Shown piece after piece: positions 48,509-57,274 of a stretch of DNA of 64,000 bases. The position numbers and the translations under genes are program-made. Where the stretch lies: contig JAWKNO010000002.1 of NCBI GenBank assembly GCA_041391665.1, forward strand, positions 62,001-126,000, read 5' to 3'. How positions within the stretch are numbered: position 1 is the stretch's first letter; each line of letters begins with the position of its first letter. The stretch is from Bacteroidia bacterium. Its GTDB lineage: Bacteria > Bacteroidota > Bacteroidia > J057. The notes below the pieces were generated by a model, which was not told where the DNA came from, made no database searches, and saw only the letters and a program-made list of their open reading frames with translations.

Positions 48509-51500
48509 TTATTCTTTTTCCCAGCCACACAGACGGGAAATATACTCCTTGCTGCCATCGGTAATCCATGCATCCAGTTGCGCAGGATCTTTCAATTGTT
48601 GTCCGCGTTTGCGCGGAACTGCCAGAAATCCACAGGTAACATCGGGCAACGAACTCATATCGCTCCAAAGTTTTTCCATTTGAGCGACGGGATATATGTC
48701 TTCCTGCCCATGTCCCCAGCGATATTTCACATTTTTGATGGTGACGTACGTAGGCAACCTCCAGGCATGATCTCTGACAATCGTGTCAATATCCATTTTT
48801 CCCGAAAGGAGTTGCTCGCGGTTCAGCCCAAACCACCCCATCAATTGGTCTATGTCAATCCAGGTGGTCATAGAATTGTAATAGCTGAGTTTCAGTTCAT
48901 CATCCTCACCCGGCTGGGCGAGGCCTTCGAGAAGCCGAACCTTCCCGTTGACGGTGGCGAGCCCTCCTCCCCGGTCTTCAATTCTTCTGGGGACCACTTC
49001 AAACGTAAGCATATTGCCCGATTGTAGATGATAACCCAGGGCACGCGGATCAAGATCTGCACCCAGCGTATCGATATTGTGGAGCATCAGCGTTTTGATC
49101 GAAGGTATCTCTTTCAGCATTCTGCTGAGCGTACCATTTCGGAGGAGATTGGATACTTCATACCAGTGTCCCAGCGGACTGAGCCGTTGCTCCGCCAGAT
49201 TTTCCGTATAGTCGTTTCCTTCTCCTTTTTCGGTAGCCCATTGCACCAAAGTATTTCGGACTGCATCCTTGACTTTTTGTTTGTTTTCATCGAGCATTTC
49301 CTGAGGCGTTTCTTCCCACAGGTATTTCAGATCGCGTTCCATGGGTATAAACCGCTGCCCGATGGATCTTCCCGCCGAAAGGTATGTATGCCCTTTGTAA
49401 CCAAAATTACCGGTACGCAACAATTCGTCGCGGATAGCTTCCTGTGTAAGATAAGAGGTCGCGATTATATGAGGTATATGCGCATTCAGTTTTTCTGCGG
49501 TAACGGTAGTTTTTGTCAGATGAACTTCCAGAAAGCTTCGGTGTTTTCCTGCAATTTCGACAAATGGATTCAGCGCTTTGATGACTCCCGCTCCCTGCGT
49601 CCAGCGACTACCAGCACCGCCTGCGAGCGAAAATACCGCAACTGAATGCTGCCGAATCGCCGTTTCCCCTGTTTCGGCGCAGTGGCTGTCCAATTTTTCC
49701 AATTCACTTATCGATGAATTATCCACATCTTCAATCAGCGTTTCGGCCGGAAGACGATTTCTGGCAAGACCTATGCGTCCACGGATCATGTCGCGCCGAA
49801 GCGTTTCATGCTGAATGGCGTCAAATCCATTTTTAGATTTGATTGCTGCAACTTTGTGATCCTCGGCAGAGCCTTTGCTATTCGTAGTGGTATTGACCTT
49901 AAAGAGGCTGCTAACCATCGTGCGCAATAAAGGCAAAACTTCCGTATCGGGATTGGCTACGGTAGTGAAATAGTCAAATTCCTCTTTTCGGTTGAATGGA
50001 ATTGCCGAAGGCTCTCCATTGACCAGTCCTGAAACATGAATATTGTAATAGATCGAAGGCATCAGGGCATAATTGCCATGCTTTAAAGTAGCGAAAGACC
50101 CCTGATTGTTGACCGAAAAATTGTACACCACCGGCTCCATGGCAAATGGCAATCCGGGCGCAAATTCCTGTTTGGTTTTCCGCAGGATTTCCAACAATTT
50201 GACTTTGTCTGCCTGCTGATTTTTGGTTTTCACAAACATGCCCATTCCCCCGCCAGACATTCCTCCGAGCATTAAAAAACCCAGATAGTCATTGCCAAAT
50301 TCTGTTTTTGCTTTCGAAATAACCCTTTCCGTAAAGGCATTGGTAGCGGCGGGGATGATGGCTTTGATCGGTCCGTCAAAGTTGCGGGTGGTAGCTGCTG
50401 CCAATGCGCCAATGTCAGCGGTTTTTAATGACGAGAGAATAGAATCAAAGATGCCGCCAGCGGATTTTCTTGCATTCCATTCTCTTTCGGCGCGCAGTAA
50501 ATATTTTTCGGTTACCATCTCCAGCACAGGTCCTACATTTTGTGCCATACCGCCGTGCATAAGCAGCAGGTTTTCTGTGAGTAGTTTTTCCATGTCTGGG
50601 TGAAGATCGGGGGACGTAATCACCTTGTGGCGGGGAAGCAGGCATCCTCTGCTTATGCCAAACTCCGGATCTCCTTCGCTGGCGAGGGTACCACTGATCA
50701 TTTTGATTCCGGGCCATATCCCTCCCGAATCCTGCCATCCGCCACCTGATCCTCCCAGCCATTCTCCCAAAATAGCCCGCGAGGCAATCATCCTTCTTTC
50801 TCCCTCGGTGAGCCCGCCTTCGAGCGACTGAGTCTGACCGGTGGCACGCATAAGTACTGAAATAATGGAACCTAGCAGGTTGGTGGAAACGGCAAACCGC
50901 GAACCTTTGGGAATATCGTTGACGCTGGTGACGAGTTCTATTCCCAGCCCTGTTCCCACAATTTTTGACAAAATTTCTTTCAAACATTGCCCGGTACTTT
51001 CAAAGGAAGGTGGGATCAGTCCGGAAGCAATGATGCCGGCTTTCAGGAGGGACAGGTAGTCGTTGCCAAAGTTGAACAGGTCCTTAAGGTCGGTGATATC
51101 CCTGGTAGTGTTGAGGTCAATGCTTGTCAACCGGATCAGGGGTTCTGCAATCACGCGTATGTGCGTAGAGATTGGCGGTTTTACCTCGCGATCTCTGCCA
51201 AACACGCCCAGATCTACCGAAATATTTATGACCCGGGCACCTTCGGGATAGTCCATTCCCAGGAAAAAAATATCAGACCAGCAACTGTGACTCAGATCCA
51301 GGCGCACCGGGGTATGTTCGGTAAGTATGGGGAAAAAATGTCTGTCTCCCTCCCTTTTCAATAAGAGCGAATGAAAGCGTATCGGGTGTTCGGCGATATT
51401 GCCCCCGCGAAACAGCCATTGGTTGCCTTTGCTGGCCCTTACACTTTTGCGCACCTGATCACTCAGAATTTGGAAAGAGAGATGGTGATAGGCTTCAGCC

Positions 51501-51850
51501 AGCCCACTGGCTAGGTTGCCATTCATCCCCGAATCTGCGGCATCGCGATGAAATGCAGTAATTGCGTATTCAAATCTTCTTTGCAGGAGATCCGCAAAAC
51601 CTTCAGACGGCAGGTTGCCTGTCCGGGGCAAGTCCGGGTGTTCCTGCACAAAAAACCGGTATCCGGCATATAGAAACAGACACGCCCTTACCCGGTGGTA
51701 AAGGCTTTCCGAATGCATACGAAACTGATCGACTTCGGCAAGGGATTGCAGCAATTGCGGGAGCGGCATTTGAGCGGCCAGACTGAAAAACGACTGGTTT
51801 TGCTTTTCCCTGTCATTACTGACAATGGTTTCCAGAAATGGATTTGTCAT
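48509..51850 (-). CDS. Bifunctional GHMP sugar kinase / UDP-sugar pyrophosphorylase fusion
   Basis: The 1113-residue product has a helical N-terminal region (1-150) and a fucokinase/HddA-like GHMP kinase (about 190-600). The kinase shows a substrate loop with PVRLDLSHSCWSD, the ATP loop PKGSRFAVSTNLLGS near 311, GGSGGGWQDSGG near 365 and GGMSGGGMG near 530. The C-terminal half (about 730-1113) is a UDPGP-family pyrophosphorylase (LAGGAGSRW near 740, MLHNIDTLGAD, a late substrate loop). Such an enzyme would phosphorylate a sugar at C1 and convert it to a UDP-sugar. Known FKP has the opposite domain order. It overlaps the upstream GalU-like gene by 4 bp. Confidence 0.8.
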   Translation of the reverse strand: MTNPFLETIVSNDREKQNQSFFSLAAQMPLPQLLQSLAEVDQFRMHSESLYHRVRACLFLYAGYRFFVQEHPDLPRTGNLPSEGFADLLQRRFEYAITAFHRDAADSGMNGNLASGLAEAYHHLSFQILSDQVRKSVRASKGNQWLFRGGNIAEHPIRFHSLLLKREGDRHFFPILTEHTPVRLDLSHSCWSDIFFLGMDYPEGARVINISVDLGVFGRDREVKPPISTHIRVIAEPLIRLTSIDLNTTRDITDLKDLFNFGNDYLSLLKAGIIASGLIPPSFESTGQCLKEILSKIVGTGLGIELVTSVNDIPKGSRFAVSTNLLGSIISVLMRATGQTQSLEGGLTEGERRMIASRAILGEWLGGSGGGWQDSGGIWPGIKMISGTLASEGDPEFGISRGCLLPRHKVITSPDLHPDMEKLLTENLLLMHGGMAQNVGPVLEMVTEKYLLRAEREWNARKSAGGIFDSILSSLKTADIGALAAATTRNFDGPIKAIIPAATNAFTERVISKAKTEFGNDYLGFLMLGGMSGGGMGMFVKTKNQQADKVKLLEILRKTKQEFAPGLPFAMEPVVYNFSVNNQGSFATLKHGNYALMPSIYYNIHVSGLVNGEPSAIPFNRKEEFDYFTTVANPDTEVLPLLRTMVSSLFKVNTTTNSKGSAEDHKVAAIKSKNGFDAIQHETLRRDMIRGRIGLARNRLPAETLIEDVDNSSISELEKLDSHCAETGETAIRQHSVAVFSLAGGAGSRWTQGAGVIKALNPFVEIAGKHRSFLEVHLTKTTVTAEKLNAHIPHIIATSYLTQEAIRDELLRTGNFGYKGHTYLSAGRSIGQRFIPMERDLKYLWEETPQEMLDENKQKVKDAVRNTLVQWATEKGEGNDYTENLAEQRLSPLGHWYEVSNLLRNGTLSRMLKEIPSIKTLMLHNIDTLGADLDPRALGYHLQSGNMLTFEVVPRRIEDRGGGLATVNGKVRLLEGLAQPGEDDELKLSYYNSMTTWIDIDQLMGWFGLNREQLLSGKMDIDTIVRDHAWRLPTYVTIKNVKYRWGHGQEDIYPVAQMEKLWSDMSSLPDVTCGFLAVPRKRGQQLKDPAQLDAWITDGSKEYISRLCGWEKE

Positions 51851-52797
51851 GATCTGCGTGAAGATTCTCCCAGTATTTGAACCACATAATTAATGATTTC
51901 GTCGCGATTTTGCCCGGCGAGTCCGAAGGCAAGTTGCGCCTGAAACAAGCCATAGGAATCGCTCAGGTCAAAACGCGTGCCTTTGAGTTCGCTGGCGAGC
52001 AGGAGCTTTTTGTCGGCCAGAACCTGTAGGGCAGGGGTGAGTTGAAGTTCCTGGCCAGCGGTTAGTGTCTGTGCCTGGTTTCGAAGGATGCTGAATATAT
52101 CTGGCTGAAGGATATGCATGCCAAAGACACAGAGAAAATATCCCATCCGCAGGCCTGGGGTCATGAGTTCGACCTCAGCGAAGCTGAGGGAGGGTTTTTC
52201 GACGATACGCTCGACCTGAAACAAACCCGCCTCGCCGGTAGGCTTTCCTGCCAGTGTACCGTAGTGATTGATCAGATGGCCGGAGGTAGCATTTACGGCA
52301 GAAACGGAAATCCCTTTGGAAAAATCTGCAGCAGCGATCAATTGTTGAGAACAGCGCTTCGTACCATGCATACAGTGGTAAAAATGATCGCCCAATAGCA
52401 GTAAAAATGGCTCATCTCCGACAAATTTTTCGGCACATAATACCGCATCCCCGTATCCGCCTTCTTTTTCCTGGACTGAAAAACTCAGGCACTCCAGTAG
52501 GGCTGAAATATGCGCAACTTCAGCTTCTGCCCAATCTATACCCTCATATGCCCGGATCAGATTTTCCCTGAGAGAGTGGAATGCCTGTAAATACCGGTCT
52601 TCATCTCCGGGTGCACATACAATGCAGATTTCTTCTACTCCGGCTGCCAGCGCTTCTTCGGCAATGATCTGGATCACGGGTTTGGTTACGCCGTCTTTGT
52701 CAACAAATGGGAGCATGGCTTTTTGCACGGTATCCGCGACGGGGTACAACCGTGCTCCCCGCGCAGCGGCGGTGATGACGCCTTTTTTTACCTTCAT
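51847..52797 (-). CDS. GalU-like nucleotidyltransferase
   Basis: The 316-residue product fits the UTP-glucose-1-phosphate uridylyltransferase (GalU) family: VITAAARGARLYPVADTVQKAMLPFVDKDG, LLLLGDHFYH (metal Asp), IVEKP and a C-terminal region with GTRFDLSDSYGL-like ELKGTRFDLSDSYG. The nucleotide loop reads ARGARL rather than the usual AGLGTRF, so activity or donor choice may be altered. It overlaps by 4 bp with crtZ upstream and the kinase/pyrophosphorylase fusion downstream; all three are translationally coupled. Confidence 0.85.
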   Translation of the reverse strand: MKVKKGVITAAARGARLYPVADTVQKAMLPFVDKDGVTKPVIQIIAEEALAAGVEEICIVCAPGDEDRYLQAFHSLRENLIRAYEGIDWAEAEVAHISALLECLSFSVQEKEGGYGDAVLCAEKFVGDEPFLLLLGDHFYHCMHGTKRCSQQLIAAADFSKGISVSAVNATSGHLINHYGTLAGKPTGEAGLFQVERIVEKPSLSFAEVELMTPGLRMGYFLCVFGMHILQPDIFSILRNQAQTLTAGQELQLTPALQVLADKKLLLASELKGTRFDLSDSYGLFQAQLAFGLAGQNRDEIINYVVQILGESSRRS

Positions 52798-53237
52798 TTT
52801 ACTGAATATTTTTTATGTGCGTAGAGAAAGCCATAAGCTTCTCCGGGATTTTTAGCGCCGTGCCTGTGATGTTGTTTATGGGCACGGATCAACCGGCGGA
52901 TATACGCATTCCTGAAATTGCGTTTGAATCTGATCCGCTGGTGGATAATCATATCGTGGAAAAGAAAATAGAATATTCCATAACCGGCAATTCCGATGCC
53001 CACCCACAAATGCCAGCTGCCTGTAGGGCCACCTTTGAGAATCAGGCCGGCAGCGATTGCTGCGTAGATAAGAGAAACGAGATCGTTCCACTCAAACCAG
53101 CTTTTACGGGCGCGATGGTGCGAGCGGTGGAGAAACCATAACGGCCCGTGCAAAAGATATTTATGAGAAAACCATGCCCACGCCTCCATGGTGATAAAGG
53201 TTCCGGTAAGGATAAGTATATTTACCATTATATACAT
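52794..53237 (-). CDS. crtZ: Beta-carotene hydroxylase (CrtZ)
   Basis: The 147-residue product has four membrane helices and the histidine motifs of the CrtZ/fatty-acid hydroxylase family (HKYLLHG, HRSHHRARKS, HDMIIHQRI, HKQHHRHG), which bind two irons. CrtZ adds 3-hydroxyl groups to beta-ionone rings, giving zeaxanthin-type xanthophylls. ATG 53237 or ATG 53228 are both possible starts. No other carotenoid gene is near. It is followed, with 4-bp overlaps, by two sugar-nucleotide enzyme genes, a link that suggests xanthophyll glycosylation. Confidence 0.92.
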   Translation of the reverse strand: MYIMVNILILTGTFITMEAWAWFSHKYLLHGPLWFLHRSHHRARKSWFEWNDLVSLIYAAIAAGLILKGGPTGSWHLWVGIGIAGYGIFYFLFHDMIIHQRIRFKRNFRNAYIRRLIRAHKQHHRHGAKNPGEAYGFLYAHKKYSVK

Positions 53238-53289
53238 ACAGAGAAAATAATGCCGTCTAAGATACAGAAACTTATTTTTTTTCAGACGG

Positions 53290-54453
53290 TTAAATTCTTG
53301 GTAAAGCGGGGTTTAACCCTAAAGCAGTGTCTCTGCACACCGTATCAGGCAATGCTTCAATGATTCGGTTGAGTTCCAGAATGGAGGCCAAAGCCACCTG
53401 GCTATAATTCTGGCTGGCATTTTTAAATCCGCCTGATTCGGTTTTCCAAATCTGCAACATCAGCCCCTGCCCACCTTCGGTGGGGTTTATTTTTTGAAGT
53501 ACGGCTTCTACATTGCCGGCACCTGCATGGTAGGAATGCAGTACAAGCAGCCTGAACCAAAGGTCTGTTTCCTGAAAAGTGATATTCCGTTTCCGGAGCA
53601 TATAACGGGTCTGGGGTACACAGCGGGAAGCGATAAGCTTGGCAGCAGCTGAGGCTGATTTTTCAAAATCTTCACGCTCATCAATAGAATCATTGACCAC
53701 AAGCCCGTGTTCAAGGGCTACTTGTTTCATCAACTGAAACGAACCATAGGCACCAACCGGTGAGTACTGCAATTGGCCGGGACTTTCAATCAGCAAAATG
53801 GCTTGTGCATACCAGGGATCCACATTCATTTCCTCAAATATCCTGATTCCTTTGGTGATACTGGGCAAGACTTTGTTGAATTTATAGTAATGGCGTTTTC
53901 CATAAGTAATAAAAACCGGTACATCGTTTTCCATCCCAAAAAGGGTGCGCACACTGTCCCGGTAATTTTCCTGCATGGAATCTGTTTTGGCTTCCCACCA
54001 GCCTGAGGGGCGCACTTCGATGATTTTGCGGGAACTGGCGATATTTACAATACACGAATCCAATCCCATATTCATTACCATTCGCCAAAAAACTGGCTGT
54101 GCGAGCGTATCCCATCTTTGCCGATAGAGCTGTGTATCAACCACTGTGGTAAGGCAACCCAGAAAGCGAGGGTTGACCTCTATCGTAAAACCTGGATTCA
54201 GTGTATCGGAAAGATCCTCACATTGGGTGTCAAATGAAGCGAAAATATTGGCTACACTGTCATTATTAAACAGGGTAACTTCAATTCCGGCGGGAATTAC
54301 CGGATTTTCCATCATACTGGCCGCAGCAAACCGGGCTGCCGGGTCGGAAGTGAGAAGCTGAGCAGGGAGATAGATCAGGGCACAAAAGCCGGGAATTAAC
54401 CAAATAGACCAAATCCTTTTCACGTTACAGTCAGTATTCAGGTACAAAAACAA
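53290..54453 (-). CDS. Lytic transglycosylase-like exported protein, paralogue A
   Basis: The product is up to 387 residues; a GTG start at 54423 (VKRIWSIWLIPGF) would give a tidier signal. The C-terminal 190 residues form an SLT-like lysozyme fold: AQAILLIESPGQ with the catalytic Glu near 219, VGAYGSFQLMK, and LVLHSYHAGAGNVEAV. The region before it (about 70-200) has the repeated phrase YRQRWDTLAQPVFWRMVM. It should cleave peptidoglycan in the periplasm. The same architecture recurs at 56222-57175, on the far side of the GH28 gene. Confidence 0.8.
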   Translation of the reverse strand: MFLYLNTDCNVKRIWSIWLIPGFCALIYLPAQLLTSDPAARFAAASMMENPVIPAGIEVTLFNNDSVANIFASFDTQCEDLSDTLNPGFTIEVNPRFLGCLTTVVDTQLYRQRWDTLAQPVFWRMVMNMGLDSCIVNIASSRKIIEVRPSGWWEAKTDSMQENYRDSVRTLFGMENDVPVFITYGKRHYYKFNKVLPSITKGIRIFEEMNVDPWYAQAILLIESPGQLQYSPVGAYGSFQLMKQVALEHGLVVNDSIDEREDFEKSASAAAKLIASRCVPQTRYMLRKRNITFQETDLWFRLLVLHSYHAGAGNVEAVLQKINPTEGGQGLMLQIWKTESGGFKNASQNYSQVALASILELNRIIEALPDTVCRDTALGLNPALPRI

Positions 54454-54602
54454 GGCATTGAATAATTTCGGCCATTATTCACTTACCTACTAATTTACGT
54501 ATCAACTATCCTGTATTTGCTTCCGTATGTTTATACGGTTATTACTTCCGCCTTAATGGTGAAAGTTTCGGAATCGTCAGATAGTTCAAATTACGAATTA
54601 AT

Positions 54603-56198
54603 TTATTTTCTCCTGACGACGTTTTTCCCTACTTCCTTACTTACTTTGATTTTTTCTGCAGAGCGGTTGAGCGGGTCTACATTTGAGGCAATCACAGTGC
54701 GTGTTTTTTCGCCTGAAATGGCGATCAGGGTACCAGATCCCGGCGAGGCATAGATCTCATCGAGTAGGGTTATGGGTACATTTTCCAGTAGAATAACGGG
54801 AGATCGATTTTCCATCAACCCTTGTCTACCCGTGAAATCTTTGATTTGTACTTCATCACAATTGTAAAGGTGAACGGCGCCTTTCCATGCGGGTTCTGTG
54901 TGCACTGAATCCCAGGAGACTTCCATTCCGGAAATTTTTAACCCGTTTACATCATGGGCTTCAAATCCCCAGTCTGCACGTTTATCCAGATAATTTTCGG
55001 GTTCCATTTTCAATTGCACATGGCGAAGCTGAATATTTTCCAGCTGGCGCCCTTCCGGGTGAAGAGAATCGGGGGCATAACCGCCTATTCTGCTGGTTCC
55101 CTGCCCGGTGGCAACAATATTTTCAAACACTACGTTGCGGATAAATCCCAGTTTGGAATTGGGCCGGCGTTTGCGCAAAATAATCGAGATCGGATCGCCA
55201 TCTCCCCACCAGTTGAAATGTCTCCGGCTGGTTTCTATGGTGATATTGGAAAATAAAACATTTTCCACAGTCCCGCCATCCCGCATGACAATACTCAGTC
55301 CGCGGTTGGCATTTCGCACGACGCAGTTGCTAAAAGTAATGTGTCGGAAATCTCCATAGCTTTCGGTGCCCAGCTTCAGCCCCGCTGAAGAGGAGGAGAC
55401 CACGCAGTTGGTGACGGTTACATTTTCACAGTGATGTTGGACCCCTTTGGTAAAATTGGCTTTGAGCACGATGGCATCGTCGCCGGTGGTGACAATACAA
55501 TCTGAAATTACCACATCCCGGCAGCCATCCACATCAATCCCATCTGAGTTTACGCCTGCCTGGAGGCTTGATTCGATATAAACGCCCCGGATATATACCC
55601 GCTGGCATTGTTTCAGATCCAGTGTCCACGAACAGGATTCGATCAGGGAAATGTCTTCTACGGTAATATCTGAGGAATGCTCAAGTACTACCAGCCTTAC
55701 ATAAGGTTTGACTTTGTAGTACATTTTCATCTCAACTCCGGCTTTGCGGGCATTTTCTGTTATATCCGGAATAAAACCATCTACAGACTTCAGGTCTTCA
55801 TATACCCGACGGGCCTGCCCGTGGATTTTACCTTTCCCCCGAATAGTGATATGATGCGCACTGTCTGCAAACAGTAGTACGGGCTCACTCAGACTTCTGT
55901 AGATGTGGTAATCTGCGGTGTCCTGGCTGGCGTAAAGTGTCGCTCCGGCTTCCAGCCATAGGGTGGTATTGCTGGAAATCCGCAAAGATCCGGAAAGGTA
56001 TTCACCCGGTGGGAAATAGACAATTCCTCCACCGGAAGCGGTGCAATCATCCAATGCTTTTTGAATGAAGGATGTCGCTTTTTGGCTTTTTTCACCTGAT
56101 GCCCCATAGTCTTTGATCGAAAAACAGGGAACGGCAGGCTGCGCAGCAAGCACAAATGCCTGGAAAAATATCCATAACATCAGACCCATACGAAACAT
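54603..56198 (-). CDS. GH28 (polygalacturonase-type) secreted glycoside hydrolase
   Basis: The 531-residue product has a signal peptide (MFRMGLMLWIFFQAFVLAAQ) and a right-handed beta-helix. The usual entry sequence is IKDYGASGEKSQKATSFIQKALDDC. The GH28 catalytic aspartates are in NSDGIDVDGC and TGDDAIVLK. The His block of classical polygalacturonases is absent (SAGLKLGTESYGD), and RGLSIVMRDGG follows. The last 100 residues vary. It should cleave galacturonic-acid or related glycans outside the cell. No SusC/D pair is adjacent, so this is not a standard utilisation locus. Confidence 0.88.
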   Translation of the reverse strand: MFRMGLMLWIFFQAFVLAAQPAVPCFSIKDYGASGEKSQKATSFIQKALDDCTASGGGIVYFPPGEYLSGSLRISSNTTLWLEAGATLYASQDTADYHIYRSLSEPVLLFADSAHHITIRGKGKIHGQARRVYEDLKSVDGFIPDITENARKAGVEMKMYYKVKPYVRLVVLEHSSDITVEDISLIESCSWTLDLKQCQRVYIRGVYIESSLQAGVNSDGIDVDGCRDVVISDCIVTTGDDAIVLKANFTKGVQHHCENVTVTNCVVSSSSAGLKLGTESYGDFRHITFSNCVVRNANRGLSIVMRDGGTVENVLFSNITIETSRRHFNWWGDGDPISIILRKRRPNSKLGFIRNVVFENIVATGQGTSRIGGYAPDSLHPEGRQLENIQLRHVQLKMEPENYLDKRADWGFEAHDVNGLKISGMEVSWDSVHTEPAWKGAVHLYNCDEVQIKDFTGRQGLMENRSPVILLENVPITLLDEIYASPGSGTLIAISGEKTRTVIASNVDPLNRSAEKIKVSKEVGKNVVRRK

Positions 56199-56221
56199 AG
56201 TAGTAGCAATATTTAACAGAA

Positions 56222-57175
56222 TCAGTGCCGGTTCAGGACGCTGTATTCTGTTTCGATGATACGATCAAGTTCAAGAAAAGACGCAATCGCAACCTGAGAG
56301 TAGTTTTGGGATGCGTTGCGAAATCCTTTATATTCTGTAGTCCAAAGCTCCCGGATCAGGTCTATACCTCCGGTCTTTGGTTGAATGAGTCGGAGTGCGC
56401 CCCTTACATTGCCCGCTCCGGCATGGTAAACATGGAGTACCAGGAGCCGGAACCACAGTTCGTTTTCCTGATATTTGATTCCGTAGGCATTAAGCATAGC
56501 CCTGACCTCAGGGATGCAGGTTTTTTTGAGGTATTTGGCGGCAGCCATGGCGGATTTTTCGAGATCTTCGCGCTCATCTACCTGACTATTGACGGTCAGT
56601 CCTCCTTCAACCGCCACATATTTCATCAACTGAAAAGATCCATTGGCTCCTGCATAAGATTTGCGAATCTGCCCCGGACTTTCGATCAGGAGAATGGCCT
56701 GTGCATACCAGGGATCTGTTTCGTATTGTTTAAATACATCAATGGCTTTGCTGATGGCGGGCAGTACGGCTCTGTGTTGGTAGTAATCACTTTTACCGTA
56801 AGTTACATACAGCCGGGTCCCCTTGGGCAAGCCAAATTGGGTGAGCATCGAATCCTTAAACTTCAATTTGGCATCAGTGGAAAGCGAATCATAAAAAGCA
56901 GTGGGAAACGTGTGGAGTACCTTTCGTGTATCTGCTACATTCAACACACTCGAATCCGGGGAAAGGGTCATTATCCTTCGCCAGAAGCGCATTTGCGCCA
57001 GCGTATCCCACCTTTCGGTATAGATAAAGTTGTCGCGGATAACCTTTTGAACCAACGTATCGAGTGGCCGGGAAATTTCCACAATCTTCAATGACTCTGC
57101 AGAGTCCTGAGCAGTACTTTTAAAGCCAAAGATTACAAAAAAGCCAAATAAAAAGGGGAGAATCCTCAATTTCAT
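56222..57175 (-). CDS. Lytic transglycosylase-like exported protein, paralogue B
   Basis: The start at ATG 57175 gives MKLRILPFLFGFFVIFGFKSTAQ, a good signal; the frame is open to 57217. The 317-residue product matches paralogue A along its length: YTERWDTLAQMRFWRRIM, TYGKSDYYQHRAVLPAISKAIDVF, AQAILLIESPGQ (catalytic Glu near 163), GANGSFQLMKYVAVEGGLTVN, VLHVYHAGAGNVRGAL. The SLT domain should cleave peptidoglycan glycan strands. The two copies lie head to tail with the GH28 gene between them; its start is 23 bp after this stop. Confidence 0.82.
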   Translation of the reverse strand: MKLRILPFLFGFFVIFGFKSTAQDSAESLKIVEISRPLDTLVQKVIRDNFIYTERWDTLAQMRFWRRIMTLSPDSSVLNVADTRKVLHTFPTAFYDSLSTDAKLKFKDSMLTQFGLPKGTRLYVTYGKSDYYQHRAVLPAISKAIDVFKQYETDPWYAQAILLIESPGQIRKSYAGANGSFQLMKYVAVEGGLTVNSQVDEREDLEKSAMAAAKYLKKTCIPEVRAMLNAYGIKYQENELWFRLLVLHVYHAGAGNVRGALRLIQPKTGGIDLIRELWTTEYKGFRNASQNYSQVAIASFLELDRIIETEYSVLNRH

Positions 57176-57274
57176 ACCACCAAAATTATTTTCCAATGTG
57201 TACCATCCACACAACATGTAATTTAGTCAGAATTGTGCATTAAATTGTTGTTGATTTTAAAAAACAATTAACAC

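Noticed and set aside
49719..49727. Perfect TTATCCACA DnaA box in the kinase/pyrophosphorylase gene
   Set aside because: It is a single isolated 9-mer in coding DNA with no neighbours; one chance match in 64 kb is not unusual.
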